The position numbers and the translations under genes were made by a program. The notes below the pieces were generated by a model that had not been told where the DNA came from, ran no database searches, and saw only the letters and a program-made list of their open reading frames with translations. From Marinovum sp. (GTDB taxonomy: Bacteria > Pseudomonadota > Alphaproteobacteria > Rhodobacterales > Rhodobacteraceae), in the NCBI GenBank assembly GCA_002684375.1, contig NYVC01000040.1, positions 1 to 9,296 on the forward strand: a DNA stretch of 9,296 nucleotides, in the 5' to 3' direction. Positions 1-7,323 of the stretch are shown here, piece by piece. Position 1 is the first letter of the stretch, and the number at the start of each line of letters is the position of its first letter.

Positions 1-56
1 CTAAAAATAAATTACATTAATTTCACGTTTAATATCATATATTTACGCGTAAAATA

Positions 57-146
57 TGGCGGAGGAACAGGGATTCGAACCCTGGGGACGCTTTCACGCC
101 CGTCGGTTTTCAAGACCGGTGCATTCGACCACTCTGCCACTCCTCC
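57..146 (-). tRNA. tRNA-Ser (anticodon TGA), CCA encoded
   Basis: On the minus strand this folds as a class II tRNA. The 7-bp acceptor stem pairs GGAGGAG with TTCCTCC (last pair G-T), the discriminator base is G at 60, and CCA is encoded at 57-59. The anticodon loop is CTTGAAA with anticodon TGA at plus positions 110-112, which reads UCN serine codons. A long variable arm and the T-loop GGTTCGAATCC are present, as expected for tRNA-Ser. The anticodon stem has a terminal C-A mismatch (positions 27/43), which is tolerable. About 90 nt, normal for serine. Nothing at this end looks like an integrated element or a duplicated 3' end (attachment site). Confidence 0.97.
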
Positions 147-157
147 GACGGGCATCT

Positions 158-188
158 CCTATACGCTGTTTTCTGATTCTAAAAGCAA
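158..188 (-). promoter_or_regulatory. Candidate promoter for tRNA-Ser
   Basis: Read on the minus strand, TTGCTT (183-188) is followed after 19 bases by TATAGG (158-163), which ends 11 bases before the mature tRNA 5' end. The -10 is good, but the spacer is longer than the usual 17. A promoter is needed here because the neighbouring gene points the other way. This is a motif match only. Confidence 0.3.
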
Positions 189-335
189 AAATCAAACAAA
201 AATTTATCCGTCCGGCCGACAGGCTTTCAATATAGGAAACATGAGGCTAGACTAAGTCGTACTCTCGGGCCGATCGGGCCCAGCGCCCAGTGGGAAACCC
301 CACAATCACAGACCAAGTAACGAGGCAGTACGGAT

Positions 336-1103
336 ATGGTATCTACGCGGCACAACATCGCCCGGCTCAGGCAGCTATTTACCCCGATAGCGGCAACCAC
401 TTTTGTCGGGCTTCTGTTGGGCTGTCAGCATGTCGATGAAATGGCTTTACAGAATATCTCAGACGCGCCAACGTCAGCCGCTCAAGTCCGCCTTGTTGAA
501 CGCGACGTCGAAAGCCCCGAAGTGTTCGACATCAGAGCCGCAGGCCTTTGGGACGGGGCGCCCACACTGGGCGGCATCTGGGTGGCGCATCCGGATTTAA
601 AGGATCCCATCCGCGTTGTTATCCGCAATTTGGCAACGAAAAAATTTGTCATCGGCAACCTGTTTCGCAACGACCCCAAGCCAGAAACCCCCGTAATACG
701 GATTTCCTCAGATGCAGCCCGGGCTCTGGGAATAAGAGCCAATGATTCGGTCCAACTCAGCGTGACCGCTTTGAGCCGGGTATCTTCTGCAGCGACAACG
801 CCAAGCGCGGCGAAGACCATCTCTGGCAAGCCGGTGCCTGTCAAAACACCACATTCTTCCACCTCTCCGCTTGCAAAACCCTACCTCCAGCTGGGCATGT
901 TCAAAATCAAGGCGAATGCAATGAGCGCAGCCAACAGCCTAGACAGCGCCGGAACGGCATCGGTTGTGAAACCGTACACCCACAAGGGCGAGACGCTTTG
1001 GCGGGTGCTGATTGGGCCTGCACAAACCGTCGAGAAAAGAAAAATCCTGCTTGCTCTGATCCGGTCTAAGGGATTTTCAGATGCCTATGCAGTCTCAAAG
1101 TGA
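336..1103 (+). CDS. SPOR-domain lipoprotein, RlpA-like
   Basis: A 255-residue exported lipoprotein. Residues 1-30 form a signal peptide with a basic start, a hydrophobic stretch and lipobox LLGC (Cys30 as lipid site). Residues about 65-145 resemble the double-psi beta-barrel of RlpA: a WVAHPDL...P.RVVIRN block, then IRISSDAARALGI near 120-133. A Thr/Ser/Pro/Ala-rich linker follows (about 145-180), then a SPOR domain (about 182-255, starting YLQLGMFK) of the type that binds denuded peptidoglycan at the division septum. RlpA cleaves naked glycan strands. Here the usual DRGP segment with its acidic catalytic residue is not recognisable (replaced by LFRNDPKPE), so the barrel may be non-catalytic. 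Start ATG has GAGG 10 bases upstream. The stop overlaps the next gene's GTG by 4 bases. SPOR is fairly sure; RlpA membership is likely; enzymatic activity is doubtful. Confidence 0.8.
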   Translation: MVSTRHNIARLRQLFTPIAATTFVGLLLGCQHVDEMALQNISDAPTSAAQVRLVERDVESPEVFDIRAAGLWDGAPTLGGIWVAHPDLKDPIRVVIRNLATKKFVIGNLFRNDPKPETPVIRISSDAARALGIRANDSVQLSVTALSRVSSAATTPSAAKTISGKPVPVKTPHSSTSPLAKPYLQLGMFKIKANAMSAANSLDSAGTASVVKPYTHKGETLWRVLIGPAQTVEKRKILLALIRSKGFSDAYAVSK

Positions 1104-2311
1104 GCGCCGGGAAAATGGCTAAATTTCCAAAAAACTCTCCACAACTGCAATGTCTTAAAGCGCTATGCCTCGCTCTTATCTGGCTGGCCCTGCCCGCTGC
1201 TGCATTCGAGACCCCCGCAAAGGCCGCTTATGTGCTGGATCAGACAACTGGCACGGTGCTCTTGGCAAAGAATGTCGATCAAGCACTCCCTCCGGCATCC
1301 ATGTCTAAATTAATGACGCTCTATATGGCTTTTGAAGCGATCCGGGAGGGGCGTTTGGCGCGCGATGAGCGGCTTTTGGTATCGCAACACGCAATGAATT
1401 ATGGCGGATCTACCCTGTTTTTGCGCGCCGGTGAACGGGTCAAAGTCGATGATTTACTGCGCGGCATTATTGTGCTGAGCGGCAATGATGCCTGCGCTGT
1501 TATCGCTGAGGCATTGTCGCCCAACGGCACTGAAGCAGAATTTGCCCGTCATATGACCCAGCGCGCCAAACAATTAGGCATGCAAAATTCAAGCTTTGCA
1601 AACTCCAACGGCTGGCCTGATCCCAATCAGCGAATGTCCATGCGGGACCTTGGCATAATAACGGACCGTATCATCACCGAGTTTCCAGAGTTTTATTCCA
1701 TGTTCTCGGAAAAAGAATTCGTATTTGATGAAAATGAATCGCAGAACCGTTACAATCGCAATCCACTTCTGGGTTTGGGACTTGGGGCAGACGGGCTGAA
1801 AACTGGCCATACAAAAGAGGCCGGGTACGGCCTCGTAGGTTCGGCCAAGCAGGGCGATAGAAGGATTATATTTGTACTTTCAGGCCTGAACAGTGCCAAA
1901 GAGCGCGCCGAGCAATCGGAAGCAATCGTCAACTGGTCATTTCGACAATTTGCCAAACATAAAATTGTGTCTGCAAATACCGTCATAGCCTCTGCTGATG
2001 TTTGGATCGGCGCCGAAAGTACTGTCGGTTTGGTCGTTGATCATGACCTCGAAATTTTGCGGCCAGTGTTTGGCAACCGGGATTTGTCAGCTGAAATAGT
2101 CTATCAAGGGCCGCTGGCAGCTCCAATAAAAAAGGGGGCTGTTGTGGCAAAGTTGATCATCTCAGCGGAAGGCTTGCCACAGCAAAGCATCCCCTTGCAG
2201 GCCGCACGGGATGTAGCACAGGGCGGATTTTTGGAGCGGGTTTTAACCACGGCAAAAGTGCTGATCCGCCGTTTGACAGACGATCCCACAAAGACTGAGG
2301 CGGACTCGTGA
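1100..2311 (+). CDS. dacC: D-alanyl-D-alanine carboxypeptidase (DacC/PBP5 family)
   Basis: Low-molecular-weight penicillin-binding protein of about 403 residues. It removes the terminal D-Ala from peptidoglycan stem peptides in the periplasm. A signal peptide ends near Ala33-Ala35. All three serine peptidase S11 motifs are present: SxxK as S67-M-S-K70 in PPASMSKLMT, SGN at 127-129, and KTG at 234-236. A beta-rich PBP5-type C-terminal domain covers about 285-375, and the last part (GFLERVLTTAKVLIRRL) looks like the amphipathic helix that anchors this family to the membrane. The chosen start is GTG at 1100, overlapping the upstream stop by 4 bases; an in-frame ATG at 1115 is possible, and neither has a strong ribosome-binding site. 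The 3' end overlaps tmk through another GTGA. The symbol is the family name; the exact paralogue (dacA/C/F) cannot be decided. Confidence 0.93.
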   Translation: MSAGKMAKFPKNSPQLQCLKALCLALIWLALPAAAFETPAKAAYVLDQTTGTVLLAKNVDQALPPASMSKLMTLYMAFEAIREGRLARDERLLVSQHAMNYGGSTLFLRAGERVKVDDLLRGIIVLSGNDACAVIAEALSPNGTEAEFARHMTQRAKQLGMQNSSFANSNGWPDPNQRMSMRDLGIITDRIITEFPEFYSMFSEKEFVFDENESQNRYNRNPLLGLGLGADGLKTGHTKEAGYGLVGSAKQGDRRIIFVLSGLNSAKERAEQSEAIVNWSFRQFAKHKIVSANTVIASADVWIGAESTVGLVVDHDLEILRPVFGNRDLSAEIVYQGPLAAPIKKGAVVAKLIISAEGLPQQSIPLQAARDVAQGGFLERVLTTAKVLIRRLTDDPTKTEADS

Positions 2312-2934
2312 CCGCAAGATCTGCGTTTATTTCTTTCGAAGGTATTGATGGATCCGGCAAATCAACGCAGCTCGACCTGTTGGCCGAGAGACTGCGAGCC
2401 GAGGGCCATGAGGTTTTGCTCACACGCGAACCCGGGGGGTCGCCTGGGGCAGAGGAAATCCGCGCGCTGGTACTACAGGGCGATCCCGACAGGTGGTCAG
2501 CTGAAACAGAGCTTTTGCTATTTACCGCCGCACGACGCGATCATCTTGAACGCACCATTCTGCCTGCACTTGCGGCCGGTAAGATCGTGCTCTGTGACAG
2601 GTTTGCCGACTCTACCCGTCTGTATCAAGGCCTGAGCCGTGGCGATCTGCGCCAAGCGGTGGATACCCTGCACACCTTGATGATTGGCACAGAGCCCAAT
2701 CTTACAGTTCTGATTGACATCAACCCGGCGCTAGGGCTGCGCCGCGCCAAGTCCCGCCATGGCACAGAAGAGCGCTTTGAAGATTTTGGCGAGAGTTTGC
2801 AGGCCCGCATGCGGCAGGGGTTTCTAACGCTGGCCGAGGAACAGCCGCACAGAATACATGTGATCGATGGCGATCGAAGCATCGACGATGTCGCACAGGA
2901 CATTTTCAATTTAGTTCAAAGTTTTCTGGCATGA
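2308..2934 (+). CDS. tmk: Thymidylate kinase (dTMP kinase)
   Basis: Phosphorylates dTMP to dTDP with ATP in the cytoplasm, the step shared by salvage and de novo dTTP synthesis. At 208 residues it has normal family length. The P-loop is FEGIDGSGKST at residues 10-20. The substrate motif TREPGGS is at 39-45, the DR motif at 97-98 (LCDRFADS), and the lid region RHGTEERFED lies near 150. The family's usual DSTxAYQG reads DSTRLYQG here, a mild deviation. The GTG start at 2308 overlaps the previous stop as GTGA, and the stop overlaps the holB start as ATGA. Translation is therefore probably coupled on both sides. The tmk-holB order is widely conserved, including in E. coli. Confidence 0.97.
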   Translation: MTARSAFISFEGIDGSGKSTQLDLLAERLRAEGHEVLLTREPGGSPGAEEIRALVLQGDPDRWSAETELLLFTAARRDHLERTILPALAAGKIVLCDRFADSTRLYQGLSRGDLRQAVDTLHTLMIGTEPNLTVLIDINPALGLRRAKSRHGTEERFEDFGESLQARMRQGFLTLAEEQPHRIHVIDGDRSIDDVAQDIFNLVQSFLA

Positions 2935-4124
2935 AATCCGTCACCGCCTTCCCCGAGCCTGACCGTATCTCTGGCGCACCGCACCCCCGCGACACACTAC
3001 GGCTCATTGGTCAGTCCGAGGCTGAAAACAATTTCCTTGCGGCCTTCAACAGCAACCGCCTGCATCACGGCTGGCTGATCAACGGACCGCGCGGTGTCGG
3101 CAAAGCGACATTGGCTTGGTCAATTGCGAGGTTTCTGTTGGCCACTCCGCTGCAAGCTGCAGGCGGTTTGTTCGACGATGTTCTACCACCGCCTGACACG
3201 TTAGAAGTCGCACAGAGCCACCCAGTTTATAGCCGGATTCGCGCCGGATCTGAGCCAGGTTTATTTGTTTTACGACGTCCCTATGACGAAAAAACAAACC
3301 GGCTGAAAAAACAGATTACGGTTGATGAAGTCCGAAAACTCAAGAACTTCTTTGCTCTGTCGGCCACAGACGGAGGGCGCCGGGTTGTGATCGTTGATGC
3401 CGCCGATGACATGAACACCAGCGCCGCCAATGCGATTCTGAAAGTTCTTGAAGAACCCCCCGAACGCTGCTGTCTGCTGTTAATTTCACATCAGCCAGCC
3501 GGGCTGTTGCCCACCCTGCGTTCACGCTGTTGTGACCTACGCCTTCTACCACTGGGCCCACAGAATATGGCCGAGGCGCTGCAACAGGCTGAAACGGCAT
3601 CACCAACGGGGGGCGAGGATGACTCTAGCGCTCAAACAGAAACGGTGGCGGCTTCGCTGCCAGCGTCACATGGCCATGCCGCAGTGCTGGCTGAATTATC
3701 AGCGGGATCTGTGGGCGGATCAATACGGTTAAGTAATCTTGACGGACTCACACTATATCACGACGTGGTGAAGCTGTTTTCTAACCTTCCAAACTTGGAC
3801 AGATCACAGGCCATTAAAATGGCCGATACAGCGGCAATGCGCGGCGCAGAAGACCGCTTTGATATGCTGGTAACATTACTGGACATATTTCTCGCCCGCT
3901 TGGCCCGCAGCGGCGTAACCGGACAAATGCCTGAAGTGGAAATCACCAGAGGCGAATTTGACGTATTGCGCAAGGCCGCCCCCAACGCCGCCAGCGGTCG
4001 CGCTTGGGCCGAATGCGCGCAACAGATCACCGCCCGCATACACCATGGCCGCGCTGTCAACCTTGACCCTGCCGCACTCATCCTAGATACGGTTTTCAGA
4101 ATGCAGAAAACGGCGGCACATTAG
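2931..4124 (+). CDS. holB: DNA polymerase III subunit delta'
   Basis: Clamp-loader subunit of the replicative polymerase, 397 residues, AAA+ fold. Walker A is GPRGVGKAT at 52-60. A Walker-B-like strand VVIVDAADD lies at 152-160, followed by NTSAANAILKVLEEPP (162-177), the family signature. The sensor/arginine-finger segment is LPTLRSRC with SRC at 198-200. E. coli delta' carries a Cys4 zinc module after Walker A. Here residues 61-145 contain no Cys, so that module is absent. A low-complexity acidic/Ser/Thr stretch (about 220-245) separates the ATPase core from the helical C-terminal collar domain. The ATG overlaps the tmk stop by 4 bases, and 19 bases separate its stop from the next gene. Confidence 0.95.
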   Translation: MKSVTAFPEPDRISGAPHPRDTLRLIGQSEAENNFLAAFNSNRLHHGWLINGPRGVGKATLAWSIARFLLATPLQAAGGLFDDVLPPPDTLEVAQSHPVYSRIRAGSEPGLFVLRRPYDEKTNRLKKQITVDEVRKLKNFFALSATDGGRRVVIVDAADDMNTSAANAILKVLEEPPERCCLLLISHQPAGLLPTLRSRCCDLRLLPLGPQNMAEALQQAETASPTGGEDDSSAQTETVAASLPASHGHAAVLAELSAGSVGGSIRLSNLDGLTLYHDVVKLFSNLPNLDRSQAIKMADTAAMRGAEDRFDMLVTLLDIFLARLARSGVTGQMPEVEITRGEFDVLRKAAPNAASGRAWAECAQQITARIHHGRAVNLDPAALILDTVFRMQKTAAH

Positions 4125-4143
4125 GCCGGGGCTTGGGGAATTC

Positions 4144-4950
4144 ATGACACAACGCGCGCCTATTACCGACAGCCATTGCCACCTTGATTTCTCAGATTTC
4201 GACGCCGAGCGTGATCAGGTTGTGGCGCGGGCGGTGCAGGCTGGCGTTCGCCGGATGGTCACCATCTGCACCAAATTACGTCAAGAACCTCAGGTGCGCG
4301 CCATTGCCGAGACCTATCACGAGGTATTTTACGCCGCAGGCACCCATCCGATGAGCGTTGCAGACGAACCAATGGCGACGCTTGAGGACTTGATATCAAT
4401 CTCCCAGCATCCAAAATTTGTTGGAATCGGGGAAAGCGGATTGGACTATCATTACACGGCCGACACCGCACCAGTGCAAATGCAAAGCCTGAAAGTTCAT
4501 ATAGAGGCAGCCCAAAGGACCGGATTGCCTCTGATCATCCATGCCCGTGCGGCAGATAATGATATGGCCGACATCCTGACCGAAGAATATCGCAACGCGC
4601 CTTATAGCTGCGTCATGCACTGCTTTTCCTCGAGCGCGACACTGGCCAGCACAGCATTAGATCTGGGGTTTTATTTGTCGATGTCTGGTATTGCCGCTTT
4701 TCCCAAAAGTCAGGACTTGCGCGATATTTTTGCCGCAGCGCCGCTCGACCGTATTCTGGTCGAGACCGATAGCCCCTACCTGGCGCCCCCACCGTTTCGA
4801 GGCAAGCGCAACGAGCCCGGCTATACAGTGCATACCGCAGAGGTCGGGGCCGCGTTGTTTGGTCTGACTTATGATGAATTCGCTTGCCAAACCGAGGTAA
4901 ATTTCCACACTCTATTTGGCAAAGTTGCCGCGTTTGAGGCAAGCACATGA
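4144..4950 (+). CDS. ycfH: TatD-family metal-dependent hydrolase
   Basis: A 268-residue amidohydrolase-fold protein of the TatD DNase family. Visible metal and signature residues are H11-C-H13 in DSHCHLD, GTHP at 66-69, E97 in GIGESGLDYH, H133 in LIIHAR, H159 in MHCFS, and D209 in VETDSPYLAPPP. TatD-type proteins are 3'-5' exonucleases or DNases thought to act in DNA repair or turnover; the physiological substrate of the YcfH branch is uncertain. The symbol follows position (tmk-holB-ycfH is also the E. coli order) and not a separate biochemical clue. The start ATG is preceded by GGGGA at 5 bases. The stop overlaps the next start as ATGA at 4947-4950. Confidence 0.93.
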   Translation: MTQRAPITDSHCHLDFSDFDAERDQVVARAVQAGVRRMVTICTKLRQEPQVRAIAETYHEVFYAAGTHPMSVADEPMATLEDLISISQHPKFVGIGESGLDYHYTADTAPVQMQSLKVHIEAAQRTGLPLIIHARAADNDMADILTEEYRNAPYSCVMHCFSSSATLASTALDLGFYLSMSGIAAFPKSQDLRDIFAAAPLDRILVETDSPYLAPPPFRGKRNEPGYTVHTAEVGAALFGLTYDEFACQTEVNFHTLFGKVAAFEAST

Positions 4951-5747
4951 CCGGTGAATTACGTTTTACAATCTTGGGCTGTGGCTCATCGGGCGGGGTG
5001 CCGCGTTTAGGCGGACTGTGGGGGGCCTGCGATCCGGCCAATCCCAAGAACCGGCGCCGTCGCTGCTCGATGTTGGTCGAGCGCGAAACAGAAAACGGCA
5101 TCACAAGGGTGCTGATAGACACTTCGCCCGATATGCGAATGCAATTGCTCGATGCGGGGATCGGGACACTTGACGCCGTGGTCTATACCCACGCCCATGC
5201 AGATCATGTGCATGGCATAGATGATCTTAGGATGGTGGTCTTCAATATGCGCCAACGCCTGCCGGTCTGGGTGGATGCCGCAACCAAAGAGGATCTCATT
5301 CAGAGGTTTGGATATGCGTTTGTGCAACCCGAAGGCAGCCCCTATCCGCCGATCCTCGACATGCATGACATCGACGGCGATATAACCGTGCAGGGTGCAG
5401 GTGGTGCGGTAACATTGCATCCGTTTGAAGTAAGCCATGGCGCCATAGATGCGCTGGGGTTTCGCATTGCAGACCTCGCGTATGTTCCAGATGCTTCGGC
5501 ACTGGGCGCTGCCGCATGGCGGGCTATCGAAAACCTGGACTGCTGGGTGCTGGATGCGCTGCGCCGGGCACCACATCCCTCACATTCACACCTGAGCCAA
5601 TCGCTCGAATGGATTGCGCGCGCGACCCCAAAACGTGCGGTGTTGACGAACATGCACAATGACCTTGATTATGACACAGTGGCGGCCGAAACCCCAGATC
5701 ATATCGTACCAGCTTATGACGGAATGTGCATACGCTATGAAATCTAA
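4947..5747 (+). CDS. PhnP-like MBL-fold metal-dependent hydrolase
   Basis: A 266-residue metallo-beta-lactamase-fold phosphodiesterase. The two-metal site is complete: H82-A-H84-A-D86-H87 in YTHAHADHVHGIDDLR, then H164 (EVSHG), D182 (YVPDAS) and H237 (TNMHND). H215 sits where PhnP has an additional active-site His. The N-terminus LGCGSSGGVPR is typical of the PhnP/lipoyltransferase-associated branch. E. coli PhnP hydrolyses 5-phosphoribosyl 1,2-cyclic phosphate in phosphonate breakdown, but there are no phn genes here; the partner is a TatD-type gene coupled by a 4-base overlap. A role in nucleotide or nucleic-acid phosphodiester processing is an inference. Fold and metal site are certain; the substrate is unknown. 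Confidence 0.9.
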   Translation: MTGELRFTILGCGSSGGVPRLGGLWGACDPANPKNRRRRCSMLVERETENGITRVLIDTSPDMRMQLLDAGIGTLDAVVYTHAHADHVHGIDDLRMVVFNMRQRLPVWVDAATKEDLIQRFGYAFVQPEGSPYPPILDMHDIDGDITVQGAGGAVTLHPFEVSHGAIDALGFRIADLAYVPDASALGAAAWRAIENLDCWVLDALRRAPHPSHSHLSQSLEWIARATPKRAVLTNMHNDLDYDTVAAETPDHIVPAYDGMCIRYEI

Positions 5748-5756
5748 GGGCCAAAT

Positions 5757-6686
5757 ATGCAGGCCATAATCGAAGTTATCATGCCGGTATTCTTGGTGGT
5801 CGGCTTTGGTTATACTGCGGTCTGGCGTGGCTTGTTTTCATCCGCTGGCGTGGACGGTTTAATGTCGTTCACCCAGAACTTTGCTATTCCGTGTTTGTTA
5901 TTTCAAGCCATTTCAACGCTTGATCTCAGCCAGGGATTTGATCCTTGGATGATGTTCAGCTTTTACACAGGCGCGGCCAGTGGTTTCGCCGCCGGCCTGT
6001 TTGGAGCTCGCTATCTGTTTGGCCGTGACTGGGAGGATTGCGTCGCCATCGGATTTTGTTGTCTGTTCTCCAACTCGCTGATGATCGGCCTGGCGATTAC
6101 GGAACGCGCCTATGGGACCGACGCCCTGACCCATAATTATGCGCTGGTCGCGCTGCATTCCCCGTTTTGTTATGGATTGGGCATCACCGTCATGGAAGTG
6201 GTCCGCAACCGTGGAAAATCACCCACGCAACTTAGCATAACTGTCCTGCGAGCCATGTTTCAAAACGCGTTGATCATCGGTATTGCACTGGGCTTTGTGG
6301 TGAACTTTAGTGACATAAACCTGCCGATCGCGCTTACCGACGCGCTTGACATGGTGGTGCGCGCCGCCCTGCCCGCCGCCCTGTTCGGCATGGGTGGGGT
6401 GTTGTTCAAATACCGCCCCGATGGTGATCTGCGCACGATTGGCTATGTATGTGGCATTTCCCTTTTGCTACACCCCGTTATCGTGTGGTTCCTTGGCAGC
6501 TACTACGACTTGTCGTCGTCGGCCTTTCGCTCGGCGGTTATAACAGCGGCTATGCCGACCGGAGTCAACGGCTATGTCTTTGCCAATATGTATGGGCGCG
6601 CTCGTCGCGTCGCGGCGTCTTCTGTACTGCTAGGGACCGCTCTAAGCATCTTCACAATTAGCCTTTGGCTTTTGATTTTACCCTGA
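5757..6686 (+). CDS. AEC-family transporter (auxin efflux carrier/MdcF-like)
   Basis: A 309-residue inner-membrane protein with about ten hydrophobic segments in two halves of five, as in the AEC (auxin efflux carrier) family. Recognisable family features are the N-terminal VIMPVFLVVGFGY segment, the conserved NFAIPCLLF near residues 41-49, and in the second half AALPAALFGMGG and TAAMPTGVNGYVFA. Bacterial AEC members include malonate and other small organic-acid carriers, but the substrate cannot be told from sequence. The gene lies 9 bases after the MBL gene, with AGGG as ribosome-binding site, so it is probably the last gene of the run. Its last 9 bases overlap the 3' end of the converging yqeY gene. 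Confidence 0.92.
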   Translation: MQAIIEVIMPVFLVVGFGYTAVWRGLFSSAGVDGLMSFTQNFAIPCLLFQAISTLDLSQGFDPWMMFSFYTGAASGFAAGLFGARYLFGRDWEDCVAIGFCCLFSNSLMIGLAITERAYGTDALTHNYALVALHSPFCYGLGITVMEVVRNRGKSPTQLSITVLRAMFQNALIIGIALGFVVNFSDINLPIALTDALDMVVRAALPAALFGMGGVLFKYRPDGDLRTIGYVCGISLLLHPVIVWFLGSYYDLSSSAFRSAVITAAMPTGVNGYVFANMYGRARRVAASSVLLGTALSIFTISLWLLILP

Positions 6687-7154
6687 TGAGGGCGCGCATA
6701 AACGCTGTTTAATCATCGGACCCACGCTGCCAAAATCCATTTGTCCGGTGTAGGCCGCTTTCAACACCCCCATCACCCGGCCCATATCGCGGATCGAGAC
6801 CGCTTCTGTTTCAGTGATCGCCGCAGTAATCGCAGCCTCAACCTCAGCATCGCTGAGTTGTTGGGGTAAAAATTCTTCAATAATGTCGATTTCCGCTCTT
6901 TCGCGCTCGGATAAATCCAAACGCCCTGCTTCTTCATAGGCGCGCGCGCTCTCTAATCGCTGTTTGACCATCTTCCCTAGAATGGCAAGAATGTCCGCTT
7001 CAGAAATCTTCTGTGTCTCGCCGTTGACCCGCGATGCAATTTCTTTGTCTTTAATCGCGGCGTTAATCAGTCGCAATGTTGCCAGCCGAATCGCTGCTTT
7101 CTGCTTCATCGCGTGCTTGACCGCAGTCATCACCCTTTCGCGTAAATCAGCCAC
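6678..7154 (-). CDS. yqeY: GatB/YqeY domain protein
   Basis: A small cytoplasmic helical protein related to the C-terminal tail domain of the amidotransferase subunit GatB. Family landmarks include TLRLINAAIKDKEI, ILAILGKMVKQR, SARAYEEAGR, IIEEFLPQQLS, and near the end RDMGRVMGVLKAAYTGQMDFG. The molecular role of stand-alone YqeY is not well settled. An in-frame ATG lies further out at 7202, but I chose GTG at 7154, giving 158 residues beginning ADLRERVM as the family usually does. GGGGTGAT, a near match to the anti-16S consensus, lies 4 bases before that GTG, and a candidate promoter -10 lies between the two starts. Convergent with the transporter (9-base overlap) and divergent from carA. 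Confidence 0.92.
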   Translation of the reverse strand: MADLRERVMTAVKHAMKQKAAIRLATLRLINAAIKDKEIASRVNGETQKISEADILAILGKMVKQRLESARAYEEAGRLDLSERERAEIDIIEEFLPQQLSDAEVEAAITAAITETEAVSIRDMGRVMGVLKAAYTGQMDFGSVGPMIKQRLCAPSSG

Positions 7155-7186
7155 TGTAATCACCCCATTCGATATGTTCCTTGCGG

Positions 7187-7215
7187 ACGCTAGCCAAATC
7201 AAGCACCCAAAGCAA
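7187..7215 (-). promoter_or_regulatory. yqeY: Candidate promoter for yqeY
   Basis: On the minus strand TTGCTT (7210-7215), a 17-base spacer, then TAGCGT (7187-7192). Initiation near 7180 would leave a leader of about 25 bases before the GTG at 7154. The alternative ATG at 7202 would lie upstream of this -10 and would not be in the transcript. Motif match only. Confidence 0.4.
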
Positions 7216-7267
7216 CCAGATCGGTGATCAAAGGTAATTGTTTGCTCCGCAGAGACCTGCGCGTACC

Positions 7268-7296
7268 TTGACCAAGGTCCGGCACCGACCTAGTGT
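7268..7296 (+). promoter_or_regulatory. carA: Candidate carA promoter with overlapping inverted repeat
   Basis: TTGACC (7268-7273), exactly 17 bases, then TAGTGT (7291-7296): a good sigma-70-type match. Initiation near 7303 gives a short leader of about 20 bases containing GGAG (7312-7315), 8 bases before the carA ATG. A perfect 6-bp inverted repeat, ACCTTG-AC-CAAGGT (7265-7278), covers the -35 and could be an operator. A leader this short leaves no room for an attenuator. Confidence 0.5.
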
Positions 7297-7323
7297 CCGA
7301 CAACTTTTACCGGAGACCGCACA

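Noticed and set aside
17..32. TTAA...TTAA pair resembling a CtrA box near the left edge
   Set aside because: The spacing is 8 bases, not 7, and it lies downstream of the tRNA in AT-rich sequence with no gene start visible.
42..53. 12-base palindrome TTTACGCGTAAA after the tRNA 3' end
   Set aside because: Stem too short and no T-run directly after it on the minus strand, so not supportable as a terminator.
241..255. Four-codon mini-ORF (ATG AGG CTA GAC TAA) upstream of the SPOR lipoprotein gene
   Set aside because: AGGA is only 3 bases before it, there is no attenuator-like codon run, and the length fits chance.
268..303. GC-rich short hairpins (GGGCC/GGCCC at about 268-282 and GTGGG/CCCAC at 290-303)
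   Set aside because: Stems of only 5 bp without a U-tract or known motif; could be leader structure but cannot be supported.
5007..5576. 189-codon open frame on the minus strand inside the MBL gene
   Set aside because: Lies wholly opposite a gene with intact catalytic motifs; the translation has no recognisable domain. Same for the minus-strand frame at 4613-5122.
7155..7202. N-terminal extension of YqeY from ATG 7202
   Set aside because: The 16 extra residues do not look like the family start, no ribosome-binding site serves that ATG, and the candidate -10 lies downstream of it.
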